A stretch of 64,000 nucleotides of DNA, taken from Arenimonas oryziterrae DSM 21050 = YC6267 (GTDB lineage: Bacteria; Pseudomonadota; Gammaproteobacteria; Xanthomonadales; Xanthomonadaceae). The notes beneath the pieces are model-generated. The model was given only the letters and a program-made list of their open reading frames with translations, was not told where the DNA came from and did no database searches. A program made the position numbers and the translations under genes. This document shows, one piece after another, positions 53,744-61,619 of this stretch (its first letter is position 1; every line of letters starts with the position of its first letter). The stretch lies in NCBI RefSeq assembly GCF_000420545.1, contig NZ_ATVD01000006.1, forward strand, positions 62,001-126,000, given 5' to 3'.

Positions 53744-54703
53744 TCAGGCAACCGCCGCGAGCAGCGGCGCGAGCGCTGTGCCGATGCGATCCATCTGCGC
53801 GGGCGTGACCAGTTCGGCGAGCACGCTCTGGAAGCGCGGTTCCTGCACGCCGGAGACGATGTACTGCCAGCGATACGCGGCCAGGGTTTCGGCTTCGAGG
53901 ACCGCGAGCTCTTCGGACGAGAGCTGACGCGGCACGATCTCGGCGAAGTATGCGACGTCGGCGCGCGCCTGCGGCTGCAGGATGCCGTCGACGGCGCCAA
54001 CGAGGGCGATGAGATCGTCGACCGCCGCGTCGCGCTGGGACGGCGTCATCTGCGCATCCACACGTCGCCATTCCAGCTCGTCGAGGATCGCGTGCTGCGA
54101 TTCTTCGCGCCAATGGAACAGGAACACATCCTTGTACAGCTCCGACAGCGACTCGTCGGGCGCGATGCTCTGACGGTAATGCGTCTGGGTAAACAGCTCG
54201 ATATGGCAGGTCAGGGCCAGCACCGCCCAGGTGCTCGATCCGAGCACGGCGTGCGCGACGGCGTTGGGATCGGCCGTGCAGACATAGCCCTTGGGCATGA
54301 ACGCGCCGATCAGCATTTCGATGCGGCGGAACAATTCCTGGTGCTTGATCTCTTCGTCGCTGAAACGAACCAGCGCTTCCAGTGCGGTCTGGTCGCCGAA
54401 CCAGTGATGCTGGCTCAGCTCCAGCATCTTGGCATTGATGAAGCGCTCGACCAGACCAAAGATGTTGGCGTAGGTGCGGCCCTGGATGTGGCTCATCATG
54501 CGGCGTTCGGTCGGATTGCGCAGGCTCGAACGATCGAGGCGGCTCAGGCCGTCGGGCAGGAACTTGGTATTGAAATCGAAACGCCGGCCCTTGATGACAT
54601 CGCGGTCGATTTCCCAGCGCACGCGCTTGGAGACTTCGATGACTTTGGCGTAGCGGCTGGATTCGGTAGCGGTGTGGGCGGTGTCGGTAGCAACAGCATT
54701 CAT
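53744..54703 (-). CDS. Ferritin-like diiron protein, possibly an AurF-type N-oxygenase
   Basis: A 319-residue helical protein. Two iron-ligand motifs of the E...ExxH type are visible: FSDEEIKHQELFRRIE (around 115-130) and LFHWREESQHAILDELEW (around 185-205), with extra Glu/His in MLELSQHHWFGDQTALEAL and LTCHIELFTQTHYR. This fits a carboxylate-bridged diiron site as in AurF/CmlI oxygenases or related ferritin-like proteins. The substrate is unknown. AAGGA precedes the ATG. It is adjacent to an AraC-family regulator on the same strand, which may control it, and precedes the uncharacterised cluster. Confidence 0.72.
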   Translation of the reverse strand: MNAVATDTAHTATESSRYAKVIEVSKRVRWEIDRDVIKGRRFDFNTKFLPDGLSRLDRSSLRNPTERRMMSHIQGRTYANIFGLVERFINAKMLELSQHHWFGDQTALEALVRFSDEEIKHQELFRRIEMLIGAFMPKGYVCTADPNAVAHAVLGSSTWAVLALTCHIELFTQTHYRQSIAPDESLSELYKDVFLFHWREESQHAILDELEWRRVDAQMTPSQRDAAVDDLIALVGAVDGILQPQARADVAYFAEIVPRQLSSEELAVLEAETLAAYRWQYIVSGVQEPRFQSVLAELVTPAQMDRIGTALAPLLAAVA

Positions 54704-54819
54704 GGGAGAAATCCTTGGTCGATGGGGAGTGGCGCTAGTGCGATGCCATTGTTCCGGCACACCCACTTGCCACGCTCCACCGGGCGTCCTGCCCGTTTGT
54801 CCCGGAATCCGCCGATGAC

Positions 54820-55842
54820 TCAGGCAGCGACCGATTGCCCCTGTTTGCGTCGCCACGTGGCCGGCGGCATGCCCACCATGCGTTTGAAGGCGCGGCCAAA
54901 CGCCGCCTCGGAATCGTAACCACTGCGCAGCGCGATCGACAACACGCTCGACTGGCTTTCGCGCAACATGCGCGCGGCCAGTTGCATGCGCCACTGCGCG
55001 AGATACTGGATCGGTGGCAAACCGACCAGGGCGACGAAACGTTCGTGCAGGGCCGAACGCGACAGGCCGACCTGATTGCCGAGCTCGTCGATACTCCAGT
55101 CGGCCGCGGGATTTTCGTGCAGCAGCGACAGGGCGCGACCGACGAAACGATCGCGCAATCCGGCCAACCAACCGGTCGAGGCGTCGGGCATTTCATCGAT
55201 GTGGCGGCGGATCGCGTCGACGAACATCATCTCGCTCAGGCGTTCGAGCAAGGCTTCGCTGCCCGGGCGCCGGCTGCCGGATTCGGAGGCCGCCAGCTGC
55301 GCGAACTGCGCGCCCCAGGTCGTGCCGGCACTGGCGGGCAGATGCAACAGCCGCGGCAAAGTCGCGAGCAGCGGATTGAAGGGCCGGCGGTCGCAGCCGA
55401 TGAAGCCGCAAATCAGCGAGGTACTGACTTCGTAGTCCTTGCCTGGTTCGCCGCCGCAGGACGGCGGCCCCGGAATCGGCATCCGCTCTTGCGCGACGCG
55501 GAACGGCCGATTGTGCAGTTGCATCTCCCGCGTCCAGTCGGCGCCGGGATCCGCGCGCAGCCCCGGCGCGCTCGACACCACATGCGGGTCGCCCTGCGGC
55601 AGGATGATGATGTCGCCTTCGCGCATGCGCAGCGGCGGCTCGCCCTGCACCGCGATCCAGCATTCGCCGCGCGTGACCACGTGGTAGTCGATGACCTGGT
55701 CGACTTCGGGCATCACCATCGCGGCGATGTCGCGCGAACCCGGCGCTTGGGCCAGCCATTGGCCGCCGCAGGCCAGGTCGAAGAACATCGAGCTGCGCAG
55801 GCGCACGGTGCGCAGCACATCCGAAAGCGTGTCGTGGCTCAT
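54820..55842 (-). CDS. AraC-family transcriptional regulator with cupin domain
   Basis: A 340-residue regulator. The N-terminal cupin-type ligand-binding domain (AraC_binding_2-like, about 40-195) has HVVTRGECWIAV and DIIILPQGDPHVV. The C-terminal AraC domain (about 240-335) has two HTH units: WSIDELGNQVGLSRSALHERFVALVG and SVLSIALRSGYDSEAAFGRAFKRMVGMPPATWRR. It is divergent from the methyltransferase gene (178-bp gap) and upstream of the diiron-protein gene. A GGGAGG sequence precedes the ATG at 55842; a longer frame upstream is rejected. Confidence 0.9.
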   Translation of the reverse strand: MSHDTLSDVLRTVRLRSSMFFDLACGGQWLAQAPGSRDIAAMVMPEVDQVIDYHVVTRGECWIAVQGEPPLRMREGDIIILPQGDPHVVSSAPGLRADPGADWTREMQLHNRPFRVAQERMPIPGPPSCGGEPGKDYEVSTSLICGFIGCDRRPFNPLLATLPRLLHLPASAGTTWGAQFAQLAASESGSRRPGSEALLERLSEMMFVDAIRRHIDEMPDASTGWLAGLRDRFVGRALSLLHENPAADWSIDELGNQVGLSRSALHERFVALVGLPPIQYLAQWRMQLAARMLRESQSSVLSIALRSGYDSEAAFGRAFKRMVGMPPATWRRKQGQSVAA

Positions 55843-56019
55843 GGGCGCACCTCCCGGGGAGGGATTCTCCCGACGGCCGATTCTGGCAGAGCCGCCGCCG
55901 GCGTCGCTACGCCGGGGCGGCAGTTCCGGACGCCGGGAAGAATGGCGAGGCGTTTCGGTCAAGCCGCGGCGCGGGGCGCGACGAACAATGGCGGCGAGCC
56001 CTCCCACCCGGAAACCGTC

Positions 56020-56862
56020 ATGTCCTCGTCCACCGAGAAACCCCGCCCCATCGCCGTGCCCAAGCCCGATTTCACCGCCGTCAAACAGCGTCAGCAAGCC
56101 ACCTGGGCCAGCGGCGATTTCGCCGTGATCGGTACGACCCTGCAGATCGTCGGCGAAACCCTGGCCGAGGCCGCCGATATTCGTGCCGGCGAGCTCGTGC
56201 TCGATGTCGCTGCCGGCAATGGCAATGCCAGTCTCGCGGCGGCGCGGCGTTTCGCCCAGGTCACTTCCACCGACTATGTGCCGGCCCTGCTCGCCCGCGG
56301 CGCCGAGCGCGCACGCGCCGAGGGACTGAACATCCGCTTCCAGACCGCCGACGCCGAGGCGCTGCCGTTTCACGACGGCAGTTTCGATACCGCGTTGTCG
56401 ACATTCGGCGTGATGTTCACGCCCGACCATGCGCGTGCCGCCGACGAGCTGATGCGCGTGGTGCGCGTCGATGGTCGCATTGCCCTGGCCAACTGGACGC
56501 CGGAAGGTTTTGTCGGCCGCCTGTTCGAGGTCATCGGCCGGCGACTGCCGCCGCCTCCGGGCGTGGACTCGCCGGCACTCTGGGGCACGGAGCCGCATAT
56601 CGTGCGTCTGTTCGGTCGGCAGGCCTTCGATATCCGTTGCGAGCGGCGGATGTTCCATATGCGCTACGCGTCGGCCGCGCACTGGCTGCAGGTGTTCCGC
56701 GATTTCTACGGCCCGACCCACCAGGCGTTCGCGGCGCTCGATGCCGCCGGTCAGCAGTCTTTGGCGGCCGACATCACCGCGCTGCTCGAAAGCATGAATA
56801 TCGGCGGCCCGGAGTCGCTGGTGGTTCCGGCAGAATATCTACAGGTCGTCATCGTCAAATGA
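56020..56862 (+). CDS. Class I SAM-dependent methyltransferase (UbiE-like)
   Basis: A 280-residue enzyme. SAM motif I is LVLDVAAGNGNASLAAARRF, then VTSTDYVPALLARGAERA, FQTADAEALPFHDGSFDTALSTFGVMF and LMRVVRVDGRIALANWTPEGFVG. The C-terminal region (about 170-280) is characteristic of the Methyltransf_11/UbiE-like group. The acceptor is unknown. It is followed after 17 nt by a MAPEG-family gene and is divergent from the AraC regulator, a probable target gene of it. Confidence 0.88.
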   Translation: MSSSTEKPRPIAVPKPDFTAVKQRQQATWASGDFAVIGTTLQIVGETLAEAADIRAGELVLDVAAGNGNASLAAARRFAQVTSTDYVPALLARGAERARAEGLNIRFQTADAEALPFHDGSFDTALSTFGVMFTPDHARAADELMRVVRVDGRIALANWTPEGFVGRLFEVIGRRLPPPPGVDSPALWGTEPHIVRLFGRQAFDIRCERRMFHMRYASAAHWLQVFRDFYGPTHQAFAALDAAGQQSLAADITALLESMNIGGPESLVVPAEYLQVVIVK

Positions 56863-56879
56863 CTGGCCAGGAGAACGTC

Positions 56880-57302
56880 ATGTCCTTCCCGCTCTGGATG
56901 CTGTTGGGCTTCGCGATGTGGACCGCCGCGATCCTGGTGTTCGCCATCGGCACGTACCGCTTCAGTCACATCTTCACCGGTCGCGCCGGCATGGCCTCGT
57001 TCCCCGCCGACGGTCGCGACGGTGCGGCCTGGTACCAGCGCGCGATGCGCGCACATGCCAACTGCGTGGAAAACCTGCCGCTGTTCACCGTGGTGGTGTT
57101 CGCCCTGCAGGCGAGCGGCATTTCCAGCGGCACCGCCGATGCCCTAGCGGGGGCCGCACTGGCGGCGCGCATCGTGCAGTCGCTGGTGCATATCTCCTCG
57201 GTGCAAACCGACTGCATCGTCACGATCCGCTTCACGTTCTTCTTCGTGCAGCTGCTGTGCTTCGTCGGCATCGCGGGCATCGTGTTCGCCCAGCTCCGGT
57301 AG
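56880..57302 (+). CDS. MAPEG-family integral membrane protein
   Basis: A 140-residue protein with four hydrophobic segments. The MAPEG pattern includes MLLGFAMWTAAILVFAIGTYR, RAMRAHANCVENLPLFTVVVFALQ and ARIVQSLVHISS. MAPEG proteins are small membrane glutathione-dependent enzymes or related. Two starts are possible: ATG at 56880 (preceded by CAGGAG, chosen) and ATG at 56859, which overlaps the methyltransferase stop. It is cotranscribed with the methyltransferase. Confidence 0.85.
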   Translation: MSFPLWMLLGFAMWTAAILVFAIGTYRFSHIFTGRAGMASFPADGRDGAAWYQRAMRAHANCVENLPLFTVVVFALQASGISSGTADALAGAALAARIVQSLVHISSVQTDCIVTIRFTFFFVQLLCFVGIAGIVFAQLR

Positions 57303-57422
57303 CGGCCAGCCCGCGGGGGCGCCGATAGTCTGCCCAACTTGTGGGCCATGCCGGCAGGCGCGATCCTTGGGAACAATGCCTGTCTCGTGCCGACCCCGGC
57401 GCATCCACCAAGGACGGCCGCT

Positions 57423-58637
57423 GTGCGCGCATTCTTCCTGTTGCTGCTGTTGTTGCCTTGCGGTGCGATCGCCGCCGAGCCCGCGCCGGTCAAAGGCTCG
57501 CTGACCCTGCGCCATGTCTCGGCCGATGTCTGGCAGGCGGACTACCGTTTCAGCGAGGCCGTGGATGCGGTGGACTTCGGTCCGGCGGTCGTGAATTTCC
57601 GCCGCGAGGCCTGGACCGTGGCCACGCCGGGTGTCGAGCTCGCCGGCGATGCGGACAACGAACTCCTGCGCAGCACCGGCGCGCCGTTCAAGTCTTTGCG
57701 CGTCGCCGTGCACCAGTACAACCCCTGGGCGCACAACGCCTACGTGCCGATGGACCGCCACAGCGACGGCGGCACGGCGATCTATCTGGGCCACTTCATG
57801 GGCCGTGTGAAACAGCACGGCGCGGAGCGCGCCCTGTTGCTACATATCCGCCTGCAAGGTCTGCGCGGCGAGACGACCTTCCTGCCCGAAGAAGCCAATC
57901 GCGACCTCGGCGTCTACGCGTATTTCGGCCCGCAGAAGATTCCTGCGACCGGCGCCCTGCGCGTGCTCATCGATCCGGCGACGCCCGCGTGGATCCGCGA
58001 ATCGCTGGCCGAAACCGCTTCGAAGCTCGCCGTCGTCTATGCGCGCGAACTCGGCCGCCCCGCGCCGGCGACGCTGGCGCTGATCGTCGGTGCCAACGGA
58101 CTCGCGAAACCGGGTTACTCGATCAAGGGCGGCGCGATGCCCGGCCAGATCGTCTACACCCTGGAAGGCAGCGACCTGGCGAAGGGCTCGCCGCAGGGCC
58201 GTCATCGCATGCAGCAGCTCGCGGCGCACGAACTCGCGCATGTCTGGCAGATGCAGGTCGCGCGCGGCGGCATCGGCGACACGCAGCCCTGGGTGCATGA
58301 AGGCGGCGCCGAAGTCCTGTCGCTGCAGGCGCTGGAAGCGGCGGGCATGTGGACGCATGCCGAGGTCGTCGAGCTGACAACCAAAATGCAGGGCGAATGC
58401 CGCGAGTCAGAAGCCAAGCACGCCGCGGATCCGTCGCTGCCCTTGGTCTGGCGCGAGCACTACACGTGCGGGCTGATGCGATTCGGAGCGACGGGCGTGG
58501 ATGCGTTCACGCTGTGGAAGCGCCTGATGGCGCGCACGGAAGCGACCGGCGAGCCGTACTCGGAATCGATGGTCGAGGCCGTGGTCGCGGAAGGCGCGGG
58601 TTCGGCGCAGGCGACGTCGGCCAGTCCTCAGGAGTAA
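57423..58637 (+). CDS. Secreted gluzincin-like metalloprotease/hypothetical
   Basis: A 404-residue protein with a signal peptide (VRAFFLLLLLLPCGAIAAE). The zinc motif is HELAHVW (His269, Glu270, His273), with the third-ligand segment WVHEGGAEVLS (Glu293) after 18 residues, in the M1/M61-like (gluzincin) arrangement. The N-terminal half (about 25-220) is beta-rich, again as in M61 glycyl aminopeptidases. No exact family assignment is possible. The GTG start has AAGGA upstream; the ATG at 57339 in frame lacks support. A bidirectional terminator follows. Confidence 0.75.
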   Translation: MRAFFLLLLLLPCGAIAAEPAPVKGSLTLRHVSADVWQADYRFSEAVDAVDFGPAVVNFRREAWTVATPGVELAGDADNELLRSTGAPFKSLRVAVHQYNPWAHNAYVPMDRHSDGGTAIYLGHFMGRVKQHGAERALLLHIRLQGLRGETTFLPEEANRDLGVYAYFGPQKIPATGALRVLIDPATPAWIRESLAETASKLAVVYARELGRPAPATLALIVGANGLAKPGYSIKGGAMPGQIVYTLEGSDLAKGSPQGRHRMQQLAAHELAHVWQMQVARGGIGDTQPWVHEGGAEVLSLQALEAAGMWTHAEVVELTTKMQGECRESEAKHAADPSLPLVWREHYTCGLMRFGATGVDAFTLWKRLMARTEATGEPYSESMVEAVVAEGAGSAQATSASPQE

Positions 58638-58655
58638 CTATCGCGACACCCACAA

Positions 58656-58686
58656 AAAGGGCGGCCCTGGGCCGCCCTTTCTTTTT
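58656..58686. terminator. Bidirectional terminator between the metalloprotease gene and aceE
   Basis: AAAGGGCGGCC (58656-58666) and GGCCGCCCTTT (58670-58680) form a perfect 11-bp stem with a CTG loop. It is followed by CTTTTT on the plus strand, and by TT after the AAA-side arm on the minus strand, serving the two convergent genes. Confidence 0.88.
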
Positions 58687-58702
58687 GCGATGATCGCGCC
58701 GA

Positions 58703-61384
58703 TCACACGCCGATCGGATTGCTCTTCTCGGGATCGATCTTGTACTGCTTGATCGCGCGGGCGACGTCCTTCGCGCTCATCTTGCCTTCGGCCGCCAAGG
58801 CCGCGATCGCGGCGTGCGCGATGTAGTAGCGGTCGACTTCGAAGAAGCGGCGCAGGTTCGCGCGCGTATCCGAGCGGCCGAAGCCGTCGGTGCCGAGCAC
58901 GGTGTAGCGCGCGGGCACGAAGGCGCGGATCTGATCGGCGAACGCACGCACGTAATCGGTCGCGGCGATGACCGGACCGGTGCGGCCTTCCAGGCATTGC
59001 GTGACATAGGCCTTGCGCTGCTCGGCTTCCGGATGCAGACGGTTCCAGCGTTCGGCGTCGAACCCGTCGCGACGCAGTTCATTGAAGCTCGGGCAGCTCC
59101 AGATGTCGGCGCTGATGCCGAAATCCTTGTCGAGCAGTTCCGCCGCCGCGATCGCCTCGCGCAGGATCGTGCCGCTGCCGAGCAGTTGCACGCGCAGCTC
59201 GCCCTTCTTGGCCTTGCCCGCGTCCTTCAGCAGATACATGCCCTTGAGGATGCCCGCTTCCGCACCCGCCGGCATTTCCGGGTGGGTGTAGTTTTCGTTC
59301 ATCAAGGTCAGGTAGTAGTACTCGTCGCGCTGCTCGGTGAGCATGCGCTTCATGCCGTCCTGCACGATGACGGTGACTTCGAAGCCGAAGGTCGGGTCAT
59401 ACGATTTGCAGTTCGGAATCGCGCCGGCGAGCAGATGCGAGTGGCCGTCTTCGTGCTGCAGGCCTTCGCCGTTGAGCGTGGTGCGGCCCGCGGTCGCACC
59501 GAGCAGGAAGCCGCGCGCGCGCATGTCGGCGGCCTGCCAGGCGCTGTCGCCGATGCGCTGGAAGCCGAACATCGAGTAGAAGATGTAGAACGGCAGCATC
59601 GGCTGGTTGTTGGTGGAATAACTCGTCGCCGCCGCGAGCCAGCTGCTGAACGCGCCCGCTTCGGTGATGCCTTCTTCCAGCACCTGGCCGGCGGTGTCCT
59701 CGCGGTAGTACATCAGCTGGTCGGCATCGACCGGCTTGTACTTCTGGCCGAACGGCGCGTAGATGCCGATCTGTCGGAACAGGCCTTCCATGCCGAAGGT
59801 GCGCGCTTCGTCGGCGACGATCGGCACGACGCGCGGACCGACATCCTTGTCGCGCAGGATGATGTTGAGCGTCTGCACGAAGCTCATCGTCGTGCTGATC
59901 TCACGCTCGCCGGAGGATTTGAGCAGGCGGTCGAACGCGCTGAGCTCGGGCACCGGGAAACTCTGGTCGGCTTTCGCGCGGCGCTGCGGCAGCGAGCCGC
60001 CGCGGGCTTCGCGACGCTGCTTGAGGTACTGGATCTCGGGCGAGTCGTTGCCCGGATGGAAGAACGCGAGGCTCTCGAGCTGGTCGTCGCTGATCGGCAC
60101 CTGGAAACGGTCGCGGAAGATCTTCACCGCTTCGGTGTCGAGCTTCTTGGTGTTGTGCGTGGGATTGAGCGACTCGCCGGCCGCGCCCATGCCGTACCCC
60201 TTCACCGTCTTGGCGAGGATCACGGTCGGCTGGCCCTTGTGCGCAACCGCTGCGGCATACGCGGCGTGCACCTTGTGCGGATCATGGCCACCGCGGTTCA
60301 GGCGACGGATGTCCTCGTCGCTGAGGTTGGCGACGAGCGCCTTGGTCTCGGGATACTTGCCGAAGAAATTCTCGCGCGTGTACGCGCCACCGAAGGCCTT
60401 GCAGTTCTGGTATTCGCCGTCGACGGTTTCCATCATGAGCTTGCGCAGCATGCCGGAGTTGTCGCGCGCCAGAAGCGGATCCCAGTAGCTGCCCCAGATG
60501 ACTTTGAGCACGTTCCAGCCGGCACCGCGGAAGCTGCCTTCGAGCTCCTGGATGATCTTGCCGTTGCCGCGCACCGGACCGTCGAGACGCTGCAGGTTGC
60601 AGTTGACGACGAAGCACAGGTTGTCGAGGCCTTCGCGGCCGGCGAGCGCGATCGCGCCGAGCGATTCCGGTTCGTCGGTTTCACCGTCGCCCAGGAAGCA
60701 CCAGATCTTGCGATCCGTCTTGGGCATGAGGCCGCGGCCTTCGAGGTATTTCCAGAAGCGCGCCTGGTAGATCGCGCTGATCGGGCCAAGGCCCATCGAT
60801 ACGGTCGCAGTCTGCCAGTAGTTCGGCATCAGCCACGGATGCGGATACGAGCTGATGCCCTGGCCGTCGACTTCCATGCGGAAATTGTCGATCTGGCTTT
60901 CGCTGATGCGGCCTTCGAGGAAGGAGCGCGCATAGATGCCCGGCGAGCTGTGGCCCTGGATGTACAGCAGGTCGCCCGGGTGATCGGCGGACGGGGCGCG
61001 CCAGAAATGGTTGAAGCCGACGTCGTAGAGCGTTGCGCTGGAAGCGAAGCTGGCAATGTGGCCGCCGAGTTCGCCGGGCTTGCGGTTCGCGCGTACGACC
61101 ATCGCCATCGCGTTCCAGCGGATCATGGAACGGATGCGCCATTCCATCGCCGGGTCGCCGTCCATCGGCGGTTCGAGATGCGCGGGAATGGTGTTGATGT
61201 ATTCGGTGGTCGGTTGGAACGGCAGCTGCGCACCGGCGCGGCGGGTCAGTTCGACCATGCGCTCGAGCAGGTGATGGGCGCGCTCGGGACCGTCGTGGTC
61301 GAGTACCGCCTTGAGGGATTCGATCCACTCGCGGGTTTCTTTCGGATCCGCGTCGGTGTCCAGGATGTCGTTCAGCCAGCTCAT
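58703..61384 (-). CDS. aceE: Pyruvate dehydrogenase E1 component, homodimeric
   Basis: An 893-residue TPP-dependent enzyme that decarboxylates pyruvate and acetylates the E2 lipoyl groups; E. coli AceE is 887 residues. The TPP/Mg motif is GDGETDEPES (about 230-240) ending in FVVNCNLQRLDGPV. The rest is recognisable throughout (ETREWIESLKAVLDHDGPERA, GHSSPGIYARSF, YGFQRIGDSAWQAADMRARGFL, YTHPEMPAGAEAGILKGMY, GTDGFGRSDTRANLR). It has no aceF or lpd neighbour here, so the other subunits are elsewhere. Upstream on the same strand is maeB, separated by 235 bp with a repeat pair. Confidence 0.97.
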   Translation of the reverse strand: MSWLNDILDTDADPKETREWIESLKAVLDHDGPERAHHLLERMVELTRRAGAQLPFQPTTEYINTIPAHLEPPMDGDPAMEWRIRSMIRWNAMAMVVRANRKPGELGGHIASFASSATLYDVGFNHFWRAPSADHPGDLLYIQGHSSPGIYARSFLEGRISESQIDNFRMEVDGQGISSYPHPWLMPNYWQTATVSMGLGPISAIYQARFWKYLEGRGLMPKTDRKIWCFLGDGETDEPESLGAIALAGREGLDNLCFVVNCNLQRLDGPVRGNGKIIQELEGSFRGAGWNVLKVIWGSYWDPLLARDNSGMLRKLMMETVDGEYQNCKAFGGAYTRENFFGKYPETKALVANLSDEDIRRLNRGGHDPHKVHAAYAAAVAHKGQPTVILAKTVKGYGMGAAGESLNPTHNTKKLDTEAVKIFRDRFQVPISDDQLESLAFFHPGNDSPEIQYLKQRREARGGSLPQRRAKADQSFPVPELSAFDRLLKSSGEREISTTMSFVQTLNIILRDKDVGPRVVPIVADEARTFGMEGLFRQIGIYAPFGQKYKPVDADQLMYYREDTAGQVLEEGITEAGAFSSWLAAATSYSTNNQPMLPFYIFYSMFGFQRIGDSAWQAADMRARGFLLGATAGRTTLNGEGLQHEDGHSHLLAGAIPNCKSYDPTFGFEVTVIVQDGMKRMLTEQRDEYYYLTLMNENYTHPEMPAGAEAGILKGMYLLKDAGKAKKGELRVQLLGSGTILREAIAAAELLDKDFGISADIWSCPSFNELRRDGFDAERWNRLHPEAEQRKAYVTQCLEGRTGPVIAATDYVRAFADQIRAFVPARYTVLGTDGFGRSDTRANLRRFFEVDRYYIAHAAIAALAAEGKMSAKDVARAIKQYKIDPEKSNPIGV

Positions 61385-61509
61385 TGCGATCCTCTTTCAC
61401 CACGCGTCGGGCGCGGCGCTGTGTCGGTCGTAGGAACTGGCAAGTTTAGCGCAGGGGGCGGGAAAGGGGCGCTACGGGTGGGTATGGTGGGGTTTGCGCA
61501 AATTGATGC

Positions 61510-61602
61510 GCCCCTCACCCTGGCCCTCTCCCCGGTGGGGAGAGGGAGAACATCGCGGCACTCCCTCTCCCCGCGCGCGGGGAGAGGGCCGGGGTGAGGG
61601 GC
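61510..61602. repeat. Inverted pair of palindromic intergenic repeats (BIME-like)
   Basis: Two units, 61511-61547 and 61562-61601, each with the palindrome CCCTCTCCCC...GGGGAGAGGG, face each other. The outer arms (from 61510 and to 61602) are themselves nearly complementary (GCCCCTCACCC with GGGTGAGGGGC), so the whole region can fold into one large hairpin. It is related to the unit at 34736-34771. It lies between maeB and aceE. Confidence 0.87.
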
Positions 61603-61619
61603 AGCTCGACGAAGCGCGC

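Noticed and set aside
55843-56721. N-terminal extension of the AraC regulator
   Set aside because: It is antisense to the methyltransferase gene; a strong RBS (GGGAGG) supports the start at 55842.
58814-61597. A 927-codon open frame on the plus strand
   Set aside because: It is antisense to aceE, with no recognisable domain.
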